Assembly (NCBI GenBank): GCA_963662035.1
Contig: CAVLDO010000012.1
Coordinates: forward strand, 1-52,163
Source: Equibacterium sp963662035
GTDB lineage: Bacteria; Bacteroidota; Bacteroidia; Bacteroidales; UBA932
Length of the DNA stretch: 52,163 bases
Direction: 5' to 3'
The notes under the pieces were generated by a model. It worked only from the letters and a program-made list of their open reading frames with translations. It ran no database searches and was not told the origin of the DNA. The position numbers and the translations under genes were made by a program. Each line of letters opens with the position of its first letter. Positions within the stretch are counted from its first letter, which is position 1. Shown one piece after another: positions 8,661 through 17,737 of the stretch.

Positions 8661-9497
8661 TTATTCCTCCGTCTTGTAGTCTTCTTTATAGTCGGGATTG
8701 ACAAGAATGCGTCCGCAATACTCGCACACGATTATCTTCTTGCCCTGCATCACATCCAGCTTGCGCTGCGGGGGAATCTGGTTGAAGCAGCCGCCGCACG
8801 CATCCCTCTCGATGGGCACCACCGCAAGGTGGTTCTTTGCGGCGCCGCGCACGCGCTCGTATGCCACGAGGATGCGCTCGTCAAGCTTCTCCTCCAGGGA
8901 GGTCTTCTCGGCGAGCAGCTTCTCTTCTGCGGCTGCAGTCTCTTCTATGATGGTCTCGAGCTCCTTTTTCTTCTCTTCGAGATTGGCCTCGAAAATCGCG
9001 AGCCGGCTCTTGGTCTCCTCTATCTCCTTCTTCTGGGCGGCCAGATTTTTCTCGCACTCGCCGATGCGCTTCTCGCACACCTCCTGCTCCAGGGTCTGAT
9101 ACTCTATCTCTTTGCTCAGGGACTCGTATTCGCGGTTGTTCTTTACGTTGTCCTGCTGCTTGGTGTATTTTTCGATGAGCATCCCCGCCTCGGCGATGGA
9201 GTGGCGGTACTCGGCCTGCTTGGCCGTGAGAGTCCCGATTTCCGCCTCGGCATTGGAGATGCGAGTTTTGAGCCCCTCTATCTCGTCTTCCATATCCTGC
9301 ACCTCAAGGGGGAGCTCACCTCTTTGGAGGTGTATCTTGTCGATGGCCATATCCTTGAGCTGTATCTGGTAGAGAGTGCGCAGCTTCTCGTCCATAGAGA
9401 TTCCGTCGGAAGCGGAAGACTCCACCTGTGCCACGGAGACGAAAGTTTCCCTTTCGTCGATAGGGGTAACTAATGCCTTTTTCTTTGTTGTTGCCAT
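8661..9497 (-). CDS. Coiled-coil protein with C-terminal C4 zinc ribbon
   Basis: A 278-residue protein. Residues about 30-215 are a long Glu/Lys-rich coiled coil. The C-terminus carries a C4 zinc ribbon with CGGC and, 28 residues later, CEYC. This is the architecture of the zf-RING_7/CdsZ-like family (CT398/HP0958 type), some of which bind flagellar or secretion components in other bacteria; in Bacteroidota the role is unknown. It lies just before dnaB and after the Nif3-like gene, an arrangement in which Nif3 and the zinc-ribbon protein are often neighbours. Confidence 0.85.
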   Translation of the reverse strand: MATTKKKALVTPIDERETFVSVAQVESSASDGISMDEKLRTLYQIQLKDMAIDKIHLQRGELPLEVQDMEDEIEGLKTRISNAEAEIGTLTAKQAEYRHSIAEAGMLIEKYTKQQDNVKNNREYESLSKEIEYQTLEQEVCEKRIGECEKNLAAQKKEIEETKSRLAIFEANLEEKKKELETIIEETAAAEEKLLAEKTSLEEKLDERILVAYERVRGAAKNHLAVVPIERDACGGCFNQIPPQRKLDVMQGKKIIVCEYCGRILVNPDYKEDYKTEE

Positions 9498-9506
9498 AAG
9501 CGGATA

Positions 9507-10285
9507 TCAAAAGTAATGTATTGGATTAAAGTCTTTTTCTGTGCGTAAGNNNNNNNNNNGCGTAAGGGCGCAAATGTACTGATTTTTTCACTAAGAAGCG
9601 AAAATAGTTTGTCAACTATGTCTATTTCGCTCTCAAAATGCCCTATATCAAGCACTAAGAAGTTTTTCTCGGCAAAAAACTGATGGTAGCTCAAATCGCC
9701 GCAGATGTAGGCGTCGGCGCCGCTGCAAAGGGCCGTCTCAAGCATAGAGCCGCCGCTGCCGCTGCAAAGGGCCACCTTCTGCACCGATCCCGGAATCGGG
9801 GTGGAAGTGCGCACGACTTTGAGCGAAAACCGCCTTTTGACAAACTCTATAAACTCCTCCGCCCCCATCGGATGCTCCAAAAAGCCCGTCAGGCCAAATC
9901 CCTCCTGGCTCAGGGGGGCGCGCCGCTGCAGCCCCAGCCGGTCTGCCATAAGGTCGTTGACCCCGCCGGCGGCCTTGTCGGCATTGGTGTGGGCGGCGTA
10001 AATCACAATGTCGTGCTTGATGGCAAGAGTGATGACTTCCCCCAGAAAGGTCTCCTCATTTATCTTTTTGACGCCGTGGAAAATCAGTGGATGGTGGGTC
10101 ACTATCATATCGGCCCCCCGGCGGATGGCCTCCCGCACCAGGGACGGGGTGCAGTCAAAACCCACCAGAACCCCGCGGATTTCCCGGTCGGGGCTGCCGA
10201 TGCAGAAGCCGGGGTTGTCCCAGCCGGCCGCCGTGTCAATGGGGGCGAACTCCTCGATTATGCGGGCTACTTCTGATGCTTTCAT
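9507..10285 (-). CDS. Nif3-like dinuclear metal centre protein (interrupted by a false gap)
   Basis: A Nif3/YbgI family protein, a hexameric barrel with a two-metal site; its biochemical role is unsettled. Metal-ligand motifs seen are VTHHPLIFHG and YAAHTNADKA in the first half and VLDIGHFESE near the end. Ten Ns at 9550-9559 sit between two copies of GCGTAAG. Removing the Ns and one copy leaves 762 nt, a clean 253-residue frame ending FAPLRTEKDFNPIHYF and a stop at 9507-9509, which is the normal family C-terminus. With the gap kept, the frame shifts and the end is nonsense. It starts 6 bp after the MerR gene. Confidence 0.9.
9550..9559. other. Ten-N assembly gap
   Basis: The run of ten Ns is flanked on both sides by GCGTAAG. 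The two contig ends appear to overlap by these 7 bases, so the real sequence probably has no gap here and is 17 bases shorter. The coding frame of the Nif3-like gene supports this merge. Confidence 0.95.
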
Positions 10286-10291
10286 GGCAGC

Positions 10292-10606
10292 CTACATCTG
10301 ATCGCGGACTTGTACCAACATATCGCGCACCCCCTTGAGGCGCATCGCCACATCGGTGCGGGGATCCCCGCTTGCGCCTGTCCTCATCAATTTGCCGGCG
10401 CCCTCGAGCGTCATCCCCTGTTCCTTTATGTAGAAGTGCAGCTTCTTGAACACCTCCACATCCGAAGCGGAGAAGAGGCGGTTGCCCTTCTTGTTGCGCA
10501 TAGGGTTCACAAGGTCGGGGTAAGTGTTTGCCCAGAAACGCACCAGAGAGGTGCTCTCCCCCAGTATGGAGGCCACCTCGCCGATTGTGTAACAAACTTT
10601 TTCCAT
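10292..10606 (-). CDS. MerR family DNA-binding protein
   Basis: A 104-residue protein with an N-terminal MerR winged-helix domain: YTIGEVASILGESTSLVRFW, then RNKKGNRLFSASDVEVFKKLHFYIKEQGMTLEGAGKLM. No C-terminal effector domain is present, only a short helical tail. This minimal form occurs widely in Bacteroidota beside Nif3 and M23 genes. Target genes cannot be told from the sequence. It lies 6 bp before the Nif3-like gene and 20 bp after the M23 gene. Confidence 0.9.
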   Translation of the reverse strand: MEKVCYTIGEVASILGESTSLVRFWANTYPDLVNPMRNKKGNRLFSASDVEVFKKLHFYIKEQGMTLEGAGKLMRTGASGDPRTDVAMRLKGVRDMLVQVRDQM

Positions 10607-10626
10607 ATCTTCTGTGTATTTGGTTT

Positions 10627-11595
10627 CTAATCCAGCGACTGCCCGGTGGTGCCGGCCACCAGCAGCATCTCCGCATAAACCGAAGGGCTCGTGACGGCGA
10701 AAAAATAGTTGACCGGATCCACGGCCCTGCCCCCTTTCTGCACCTCGTAGTGCAGGCAGGCGGTGAAAGAGGCGCCGCTGCTGCCCACCTTGCCGATAAC
10801 CGAGCCGCGCTTGACCCTCCTGCCGATAGCCACGTCCACATCGCTCAGATGGGCATACACCGTGCGCAACGATCCGCCGTGGTCTATGACCACCATATTG
10901 CCCAGCCCCTTGTTCTGCCGGATAACCTCCACCACCACGCCGCCGGCCGTGGCCGTCACCGGGGTGCCGTATGGCGACATCAGGTCGATGCCCGTGTGCC
11001 TGCGCAGCGTCTTGTAAAAGGGGTTGACCTTCTCCCCCACCGTAGCCCCCGTCTGAGCTATTGTAAAGTTACTCAACGGTATCACAGAGGGGAAATTGTC
11101 TTTGTTGAAATTTTCATCAGCCAGGCGGTCTTCTATGGCCCGGATCCGGCGGTCCACTGCGGCGGCCGTCTCTTGAAGGCTCTGCAGCGCAGAGGCGGAC
11201 TCGCTTATCATCTGACTTTCGCTGCCTCCGTAGAGCTTTTCAAGGGCGTCGGGGCCATCGTCGCTGTAGAGGGCGTCCACTTGGGGCGGGTCGGTCTCGA
11301 AAATGCTGTTGTAGATGCGCCCGTCGCGCAGTCGGAGCCCCTCCAGCACATCGTCCACCATCTGGCTGCGCTGCAGCAGGCTGAGGTAGTTTTCCTGCAG
11401 ATATTCGTTCTCCGAGATAAGGGCCTTCTCGCTGCCGTCGCTATAGAAGAGGGCCACCACGCAGTAGAGCAGCACCGCGGCCGCCGCGCCTCCCAGCAGA
11501 TATTTGAGCAGAAAAGCCGCCCTGCGCAGTACCGAAGGCCTGTGCTCCTCAAACGACTGCGTCAGCCGGTTGAATATGTATCTTTTGCGTCTCAT
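10627..11595 (-). CDS. M23 (LytM) family peptidase-like protein with altered active site
   Basis: A 322-residue membrane-anchored protein. A basic cytoplasmic tail (1-25) precedes one transmembrane helix (about 28-48), a coiled-coil region (about 55-160) and a C-terminal LytM domain. The first zinc motif is intact (HTGIDLMSP), as is YAHLSD. The last motif normally reads HLHYEV; here it reads CLHYEV within FTACLHYEV, so the first His is missing. The fold should hold but hydrolysis may be lost or changed, as in regulatory LytM proteins such as EnvC. It overlaps the upstream intact M23 gene by 4 nt, so the two are probably made together. Confidence 0.88.
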   Translation of the reverse strand: MRRKRYIFNRLTQSFEEHRPSVLRRAAFLLKYLLGGAAAAVLLYCVVALFYSDGSEKALISENEYLQENYLSLLQRSQMVDDVLEGLRLRDGRIYNSIFETDPPQVDALYSDDGPDALEKLYGGSESQMISESASALQSLQETAAAVDRRIRAIEDRLADENFNKDNFPSVIPLSNFTIAQTGATVGEKVNPFYKTLRRHTGIDLMSPYGTPVTATAGGVVVEVIRQNKGLGNMVVIDHGGSLRTVYAHLSDVDVAIGRRVKRGSVIGKVGSSGASFTACLHYEVQKGGRAVDPVNYFFAVTSPSVYAEMLLVAGTTGQSLD

Positions 11596-12560
11596 CGCTT
11601 TACATTGTCTGCAGCAGTCACGAGGGTCATATATTCTTTGGGACTGATGTCCCTGTCAAAATAGCTCCACGGATTGACCTGCTGCGAACGGTAAAGCACC
11701 TCGTAGTGCAGGTGCACCCCCGTCGAGCGGCCGCTGCTGCCCATAGTGGCAATCTGGTCGCCCCGGCTCACCCGCTGCCCCCGCACCACCTTGGTGGCAA
11801 GCAGATGGGCGTAGCGGGTGGAATAGCCGAATCCGTGGTCTATGTCGATCTCGTTGCCGTAGCCTCGGGTGCTGTATTTGACGTCGGTGACGATGCCGTC
11901 GGCCGTGGCATAGACCGCGGTGCCCCGGGGCCCGCCTATGTCGGTGCCGCTGTGCAGATAGACTCGCTGCAATATCGGGTGCAGGCGGTATCCGAAGGGG
12001 GATGTTATGTGAATGCCCGGGCCCGGGCACACGGGAAAGATGCTCGGGACGCACTTCGCCATATCGTCGATATGGCCCGACATCTTCTCCACATCATCGT
12101 ATGACTTGGACTGCAGCACCGCCTTGCGCTCCACCACATCCTGCCGGCGCAGGACATCCGCCAGAAAGGCGGAGTTGCGGAACTGCCGCACGAAATCGTA
12201 GCGTCCGGTGCCTCCGTAGCCGGCATTGCGCTCCGCCGACGGAATCTCATCCATCCCGAAGATGGGGCGGTAAACCTTGTTGTCGCGCAGCTCCAGCTCG
12301 CAGAGCCTGTCCATCTGCCGGGAGGTCTTCTGCCCCAGATACGCTATGTCCCCCATCAGGCCCGCGTTGCGCGACTGCAGCACTATCTGCTTGGGAGTGC
12401 GCACTTTGAAGAGCTTTCCGTTGAGAAAAAAGAAGAGGCCCAGCAGCAGTATTCCGATGGCCAGACAGATTCCGATGTCACCAAAACGCCTCGCAACCGA
12501 GGTTTTGTGCACTTCGTAGCGTTCTGTGGAGGTGTTATAGATATATTTATCGGGTGTCAT
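11592..12560 (-). CDS. M23 (LytM) family metallopeptidase
   Basis: About 322 residues: a short cytoplasmic N-terminus, one membrane helix (about 28-48), a central helical stalk and a C-terminal LytM endopeptidase domain. The zinc-site motifs are complete: LHSGTDIG, YAHLL and GVHLHYEV. The likely role is cutting peptide cross-links in peptidoglycan during growth or division. The start ATG at 12560 (TPDKYIYN follows) was chosen over an upstream one at 12581, since the sister gene also begins with a KRYIFN-like segment. It is the first gene of the minus-strand run and is divergent from alaS. Confidence 0.9.
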   Translation of the reverse strand: MTPDKYIYNTSTERYEVHKTSVARRFGDIGICLAIGILLLGLFFFLNGKLFKVRTPKQIVLQSRNAGLMGDIAYLGQKTSRQMDRLCELELRDNKVYRPIFGMDEIPSAERNAGYGGTGRYDFVRQFRNSAFLADVLRRQDVVERKAVLQSKSYDDVEKMSGHIDDMAKCVPSIFPVCPGPGIHITSPFGYRLHPILQRVYLHSGTDIGGPRGTAVYATADGIVTDVKYSTRGYGNEIDIDHGFGYSTRYAHLLATKVVRGQRVSRGDQIATMGSSGRSTGVHLHYEVLYRSQQVNPWSYFDRDISPKEYMTLVTAADNVKR

Positions 12561-12617
12561 CGGGAGATTTGCCTTAAGCAAAATTTATGCTAAATTACAA
12601 AAAATGATTTTATAAGT

Positions 12618-12625
12618 TATCTTTG
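12618..12625 (+). promoter_or_regulatory. Candidate -7 box upstream of alaS
   Basis: TATCTTTG matches the Bacteroidota -7 consensus TAnnTTTG, 49 bp before the alaS ATG. No clear TTTG element is visible about 20 bp upstream, so this is a partial match. The 113-bp gap to the divergent M23 gene must hold promoters for both directions. Confidence 0.55.
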
Positions 12626-12673
12626 CGGATTGTTTGCACAATTAGCGTAATAACATATCAACATATAGCTTAA

Positions 12674-15289
12674 ATGACTTCAAAAGAAATCCGCCAGACA
12701 TTTCTGGACTTTTTCGCATCCAAAGGTCACACAATAGTCCCTTCTGCGCCGATGGTGGTCAAGAACGACCCCACGCTGATGTTTACCAACGCCGGTATGA
12801 ACCAGTTCAAGGACTGGTTCCTGGGCAACTCCGCCCCCAAATACAACCGCGCCACCGACTCCCAGAAATGCCTCCGCGTGAGCGGCAAGCACAACGACCT
12901 GGAAGAGGTGGGGCACGACACCTACCATCACACGATGTTCGAGATGCTGGGCAACTGGAGCTTTGGCGACTACTTCAAGAAGGAGGCCATCGCCTGGGCC
13001 TGGGAACTTCTGACCGAAGTCTATAAGCTTGACAAGAACCGCCTCTACGCCACCGTGTTCGAGGGTTACGCCCCCGACGGCCTGGAGATGGACAGCGAGG
13101 CCAAGGGCTACTGGCTGCAGTATCTGCCCGAGGATCACATAATTCTGGGCAACAAGCACGACAATTTCTGGGAGATGGGCGACACCGGCCCCTGCGGCCC
13201 CTGCAGCGAGATTCACATTGACCTGCGCGATGAGGCCGAAATAGCCGCGAAGCCGGGCGCCGAAATGGTGAACGCCGGCCATCCGCTGGTCATCGAAATC
13301 TGGAACCTGGTGTTTATGCAGTACAACCGTAAGGCCAACGGCTCCCTGGAGAACCTCCCCGCAAGGCATATCGACACAGGTATGGGCTTTGAGCGCCTGT
13401 GTATGGCGCTGCAGGGCAAGAAGAGCAACTACGACACCGACGTGTTCACCGGAATGATAGCCGCCATAGAGGGGCTCAGCGGCAAGAGCTACACCGCGAG
13501 CGACGAGGCGGGGGTGGCGATGCGCGTGATTGCCGACCACATCCGCGCCATCAGCTTCTCCATTGCCGACGGCCAGCTGCCCAGCAACAACAAGGCGGGC
13601 TATGTCATCCGCCGCATCCTAAGGCGCGCCGTGCGCTACGGCTACACCTTCCTCGGCTTCAAGGAGCCCTTCCTCTGCCTGCTGGTGCCCACGCTGGTGG
13701 CCGAGATGGGCGATGCCTACCCCGAGCTAAGGGCTCAGCAGAGCCTCATCACCAAGGTCATCAAGGAGGAGGAGGAAGCCTTCCTGCGCACTCTGGAGAA
13801 GGGCATCCGCCTGATGGACTCCATTATGGAGAAGTCCTCTGATAGCAAGACAATCAGCGGCGTGGACGCCTTCACCCTCTACGACACATTCGGATTCCCC
13901 ATAGACCTGAGCGAACTCATCGCCTCCGAGCACGGGTTCAAGATTGACTTGGCAGGGTTCAACGTGGAGCTGGAGAAGCAGAAAGAGCGCGCCCGCCACG
14001 CCACCGCCATCGAGGCCGGCGACTGGGTTGAGCTTCTGAGCGGCTCCGGATGCGAGTTTGTGGGCTACGACTTTACCGAGGCCGACGCCCGCATCGTAAA
14101 ATACCGCACCGTCAAAGTCAAGGGCAAAGAGCAGTTCCACATAGTGCTGGACAAGACCCCCTTCTATGCCGAGATGGGAGGCCAGGTGGGCGACACCGGA
14201 GAGCTGGTCTCCGGCGAGGGCGAGCATCTGCAGGTGCTCAACACCATCAAGGAGAACGGCCTCTCGATACATCTTGTGGACAAGCTGCCGGGCGACCCCG
14301 CCGCAGACTTCCGCGCCATTGTAGATCCGCAGCGCCGCATCAACATCCAGAACAACCACTCCGCGACCCACCTGCTGCACTTTGCACTGCGCAAAATTCT
14401 GGGCACCCACGTGGAGCAGAAGGGCTCGTATGTAGGCCCCGCTTCATTCAGGTTCGACTTCTCCCACTACGAGAAGGTCTCCAAAGAGTCTTTGGACAAG
14501 GTGGAGCGCCTGGTCAACTCCCTTATCCGCGCCAACGCCCCTCTGGAGGAGTTCCGGGACCTCTCGATTGACGAGGCCCGCAAACGCGGCGCGATGGCCC
14601 TCTTCGGAGAGAAATACGGCGACAAGGTGCGCATGATCAAGTTTGGCGACTCGATAGAGCTCTGCGGCGGCTGCCACACCCCCGCCACCGGAAATATAGG
14701 CTACTTCAGAATCATCTCCGAGAGCGCCGTGGCCGCAGGCGTAAGGCGCATCGAGGCCACCACAGGCGTCAATGCCGAGATTTCGGTGGATATGTTGGAA
14801 GATATCCTGGACAAGGTCAAGGCAGTGCTGGGCGGGGCCGTCGATCCCACAGCAACCATCACCCGGATGATAGAGGAGAACGAGCAGTACAAGAAGACCA
14901 TCGAGGGTATCCGCAAGGATCAGGCGGCCGACCTCAAGGCCTCAGTGAAGAAGAACGCCAAGAGTGTGGGGGGCGTCTGCCTTATGACCCTCACCGCGTG
15001 CCCCGCGATGGAGATGGCCAAGACCATAGCCCACGAGCTGCACGGCGAGTGCACCGCCACGGCATTCGTGGCCGCGTTTGAATCGGCCGACCACAAGCCC
15101 TGCCTGGTGCTGATGTACACCGATGACCTCGTGGCAAACGGCAAGGACGCCTGCCGCGACATCCGCGAGGCGGCCAAATTCATCCAGGGAGGAGGCGGCG
15201 GCCAGAAGTTCCTCTCGAGCGCCGGTGGCAAGAATATTGCAGGCCTGCCAGACGCCCTCGGCAAACTCACAACCCTGGCCACAAACTGA
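12674..15289 (+). CDS. alaS: Alanyl-tRNA synthetase
   Basis: This 871-residue protein is a full-length AlaRS. The class II catalytic core is at the N-terminus (FTNAGMNQFKDWFLG; GDTGPCGPCSEIH). The editing domain has the HxxxH metal site in NNHSATHLLHFAL and the distal CGGCHTPATGN site. The C-terminal domain (about 740-871) ends with the Gly-rich GGGGGQKFLSSAGGKN, typical of the DHHA1 part. It charges tRNA-Ala with alanine and removes mischarged Ser and Gly. It leads a short plus-strand unit and the next gene starts 9 bp later. Confidence 0.98.
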   Translation: MTSKEIRQTFLDFFASKGHTIVPSAPMVVKNDPTLMFTNAGMNQFKDWFLGNSAPKYNRATDSQKCLRVSGKHNDLEEVGHDTYHHTMFEMLGNWSFGDYFKKEAIAWAWELLTEVYKLDKNRLYATVFEGYAPDGLEMDSEAKGYWLQYLPEDHIILGNKHDNFWEMGDTGPCGPCSEIHIDLRDEAEIAAKPGAEMVNAGHPLVIEIWNLVFMQYNRKANGSLENLPARHIDTGMGFERLCMALQGKKSNYDTDVFTGMIAAIEGLSGKSYTASDEAGVAMRVIADHIRAISFSIADGQLPSNNKAGYVIRRILRRAVRYGYTFLGFKEPFLCLLVPTLVAEMGDAYPELRAQQSLITKVIKEEEEAFLRTLEKGIRLMDSIMEKSSDSKTISGVDAFTLYDTFGFPIDLSELIASEHGFKIDLAGFNVELEKQKERARHATAIEAGDWVELLSGSGCEFVGYDFTEADARIVKYRTVKVKGKEQFHIVLDKTPFYAEMGGQVGDTGELVSGEGEHLQVLNTIKENGLSIHLVDKLPGDPAADFRAIVDPQRRINIQNNHSATHLLHFALRKILGTHVEQKGSYVGPASFRFDFSHYEKVSKESLDKVERLVNSLIRANAPLEEFRDLSIDEARKRGAMALFGEKYGDKVRMIKFGDSIELCGGCHTPATGNIGYFRIISESAVAAGVRRIEATTGVNAEISVDMLEDILDKVKAVLGGAVDPTATITRMIEENEQYKKTIEGIRKDQAADLKASVKKNAKSVGGVCLMTLTACPAMEMAKTIAHELHGECTATAFVAAFESADHKPCLVLMYTDDLVANGKDACRDIREAAKFIQGGGGGQKFLSSAGGKNIAGLPDALGKLTTLATN

Positions 15290-15298
15290 CCGGCCTGA

Positions 15299-17728
15299 AT
15301 GAAGAAACTCGACAGCTACATCCTCAAATCATTTCTGGGACCGTTTGTACTGACGTTCTCGGTGGTGCTGTTTATTCTGGTGATGCAGTTCCTCTGGCTC
15401 TACATAGACGAGCTGGTGGGAAAAGGTCTGTCGCTGCGGGTAATTCTGGAATTTATGGCGTGGGGCAGCGCCACGCTGCTGCCGATGGTGCTGCCGCTGG
15501 CCACTCTGCTGGCCTCCATTATGACCTTCGGCGGGCTCGGAGAGAACAACGAGCTGCTGGCCATCAAGAGCGCCGGCATATCCCTCTCCCGCGTGCTGCG
15601 GCCCATCACGGTGGTGGCGGTGCTCATCTCAATCGGCGCCTTCTTCATCTCCAACGACCTGATTCCGGTCGCCTACAAGAAGATTTATGCGCTGCGCGAT
15701 GACATCGGCCGCACCAAGGAGGTGATAAAAATCCCCACCGGCATATTCTACGACGGCATCGAGGGGTATATGCTGCGGGTCGACCGCCACGACGAGGCGG
15801 GGCAGATGCACGACATCATAGTGTACGACCACACCGGCGGCAAGGGCAACACCAGCCTCACGGTGGCCGACTCTGGTATGATACGGGTGAGCGACGACGG
15901 CTCGCTGATTATTTTCAAGCTCTACAACGGCACCTCATACAGCGAAGAGAACACCATCAAGGCGCGGGACACGACCCTCAAGCAGGATATAATCACCTTT
16001 GACGAGCAGACTATGATGGTGCCGCGCGACGACTACAGCTTTGAGCGCAGCGACGACGAGCGCTTCGGCAACGAGGTCATGGCCAAGGATCTCAAAACCC
16101 TGGTGCACGACCGCGATTCACTCAGCAACGAGTTCAACATAGACCGCCCCGGCACGGTGCGCCGGTTTGTGTTCTCTGGCAATTACAAATACATAAACCA
16201 GATAGATTCCACTCTGATTATGTACAAGGGGCTCGGCACCGCTCCCGGCTGGGATTTCAAGGCCTGGCGCGATTCGGTGATGACCACCACAAGCGCCCGC
16301 GACCTGGAGCTCACCGATCGGGCGATAGAAAGTGCCGCGGCGCAGCGGGAGTCCCTCTCTGACTTTGACCGCAACACCTACCGCTACGTCTCCCCCATCC
16401 GCAAGATGACCATAGAGCAGCACCGCAAGTTTACCCTTTCGCTGGCCTGCCTGCTCTTCTTCTTTATCGGCGCGCCGCTGGGCAGCATTCTGCGCAAGGG
16501 GGGTATGGGTACCCCCACCATCATTTCGGCGCTGATATTTCTGCTATACTGGGTGGTGGACATCAGCGGCAAGAAGCTGGCACGCGACGGCGCGGTGTCC
16601 CCTTTCGAAGGGGCGTTCGTCTCCTCTGCGGTGCTGCTGCCGCTGGGAATGCTGCTCACCTGGCTGGCCGTGAGCGAGAAGTCGGTGGACTTGAGTATGA
16701 TCAAGTACAAATTCAATCTATTTTTCAAGAAAGCAGGCAAGGTTATGCGCAAGGCTACCGGCATATTCAAGAAGAACGGCGGCGTGGTCCGCGTGGTTTA
16801 TATGGGCACCCCCGAATTCGCGGTGGGTCCGCTGGAGGCCCTTATGCAAAGCGAATATGAGGTTGTGGGGGTTGTGACCGCCCCCGACCGCCAGAGCGGA
16901 CGCGGCCTCAAGGTAGGCGTGAGCGCCGTGAAAAAATATGCGCTGGAGCACAATCTGCCGCTGCTGCAGCCCGAAAGGCTCAAGGATCCCGAGTTTCTCT
17001 CGCAGCTGGCCGCGCTCGGGGCCGATATGTTTATTGTGGTGGCATTCAGAATGCTGCCCAAGGAGGTATGGCAGATGCCGCGCCTGGGCACCTTTAATCT
17101 GCACGCCTCGCTGCTGCCGCGCTACCGCGGCGCCGCCCCCATCAACTGGGCCATAATCAACGGCGAGAAGCAGACCGGCGTCACAACCTTTATGATAGAC
17201 GAGCAGATAGACACGGGCCGCATCATCTACAGCGAGCCCTGCCTGATAGAGGAGTATGACACCGCCGGCTCTCTGGCGGAAAAACTGATGAAGCTGGGCT
17301 CCGCCCTGGTGGTCAAGACCGCCGATGCGATTGCGCGTGGCAAGGCCAAGCCTCAGGAGCAGGACCCATATGCAAATCTCATCCCCGCCCCCAAGATCAC
17401 AAGGGAGACCTGCCGCATCGACTGGAACGCGGAGGGTTACCGGATAGTGAACCTTGTCCACGGCCTCGCCCCCGCCCCGGCGGCCTTCACCTGCCTTGTG
17501 AACGGCGGCGCAGAAACCACAATGAAGATTTACGAGGCGTATGTCTATATGGACGATGAGCCCAAGCCTGCCGGGAGCATCTACACCGACGGCAAGAGTT
17601 TCCTGGGCGTTGCCTGCGGCAGCTACACGGTGCGGCTGCTGGATGTGCAGCTATCCGGCAAGAAGCGGATGCAGATTGCCGATTTCCTGCGCGGCTGGCA
17701 CGCTGCCGACGACTGCAAATTCTTATAG
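15299..17728 (+). CDS. In-frame fusion: LptF/LptG-type permease joined to methionyl-tRNA formyltransferase
   Basis: One stop-free frame of 809 residues holds two essential-type proteins. Residues 1 to about 480 are a YjgP/YjgQ (LptF/LptG) permease: N-terminal membrane helices (KKLDSYILKSFLGPF...), a periplasmic domain (about 120-360) and C-terminal helices (LLFFFIGAPLGSILRKGG). Residues about 497-809 are Fmt, which formylates Met-tRNA(fMet): YMGTPEFAVGPLEALM, the catalytic Asn-His stretch NLHASLLPRYRGAAPI and the Asp in IDEQIDTG are all present. No stop lies between them. In-frame ATG at 16745 or GTG at 16784 could serve as an internal start for free Fmt. The chimera would tie Fmt to the inner membrane if made whole. 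Confidence 0.9.
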   Translation: MKKLDSYILKSFLGPFVLTFSVVLFILVMQFLWLYIDELVGKGLSLRVILEFMAWGSATLLPMVLPLATLLASIMTFGGLGENNELLAIKSAGISLSRVLRPITVVAVLISIGAFFISNDLIPVAYKKIYALRDDIGRTKEVIKIPTGIFYDGIEGYMLRVDRHDEAGQMHDIIVYDHTGGKGNTSLTVADSGMIRVSDDGSLIIFKLYNGTSYSEENTIKARDTTLKQDIITFDEQTMMVPRDDYSFERSDDERFGNEVMAKDLKTLVHDRDSLSNEFNIDRPGTVRRFVFSGNYKYINQIDSTLIMYKGLGTAPGWDFKAWRDSVMTTTSARDLELTDRAIESAAAQRESLSDFDRNTYRYVSPIRKMTIEQHRKFTLSLACLLFFFIGAPLGSILRKGGMGTPTIISALIFLLYWVVDISGKKLARDGAVSPFEGAFVSSAVLLPLGMLLTWLAVSEKSVDLSMIKYKFNLFFKKAGKVMRKATGIFKKNGGVVRVVYMGTPEFAVGPLEALMQSEYEVVGVVTAPDRQSGRGLKVGVSAVKKYALEHNLPLLQPERLKDPEFLSQLAALGADMFIVVAFRMLPKEVWQMPRLGTFNLHASLLPRYRGAAPINWAIINGEKQTGVTTFMIDEQIDTGRIIYSEPCLIEEYDTAGSLAEKLMKLGSALVVKTADAIARGKAKPQEQDPYANLIPAPKITRETCRIDWNAEGYRIVNLVHGLAPAPAAFTCLVNGGAETTMKIYEAYVYMDDEPKPAGSIYTDGKSFLGVACGSYTVRLLDVQLSGKKRMQIADFLRGWHAADDCKFL

Positions 17729-17737
17729 GAGACGGCC

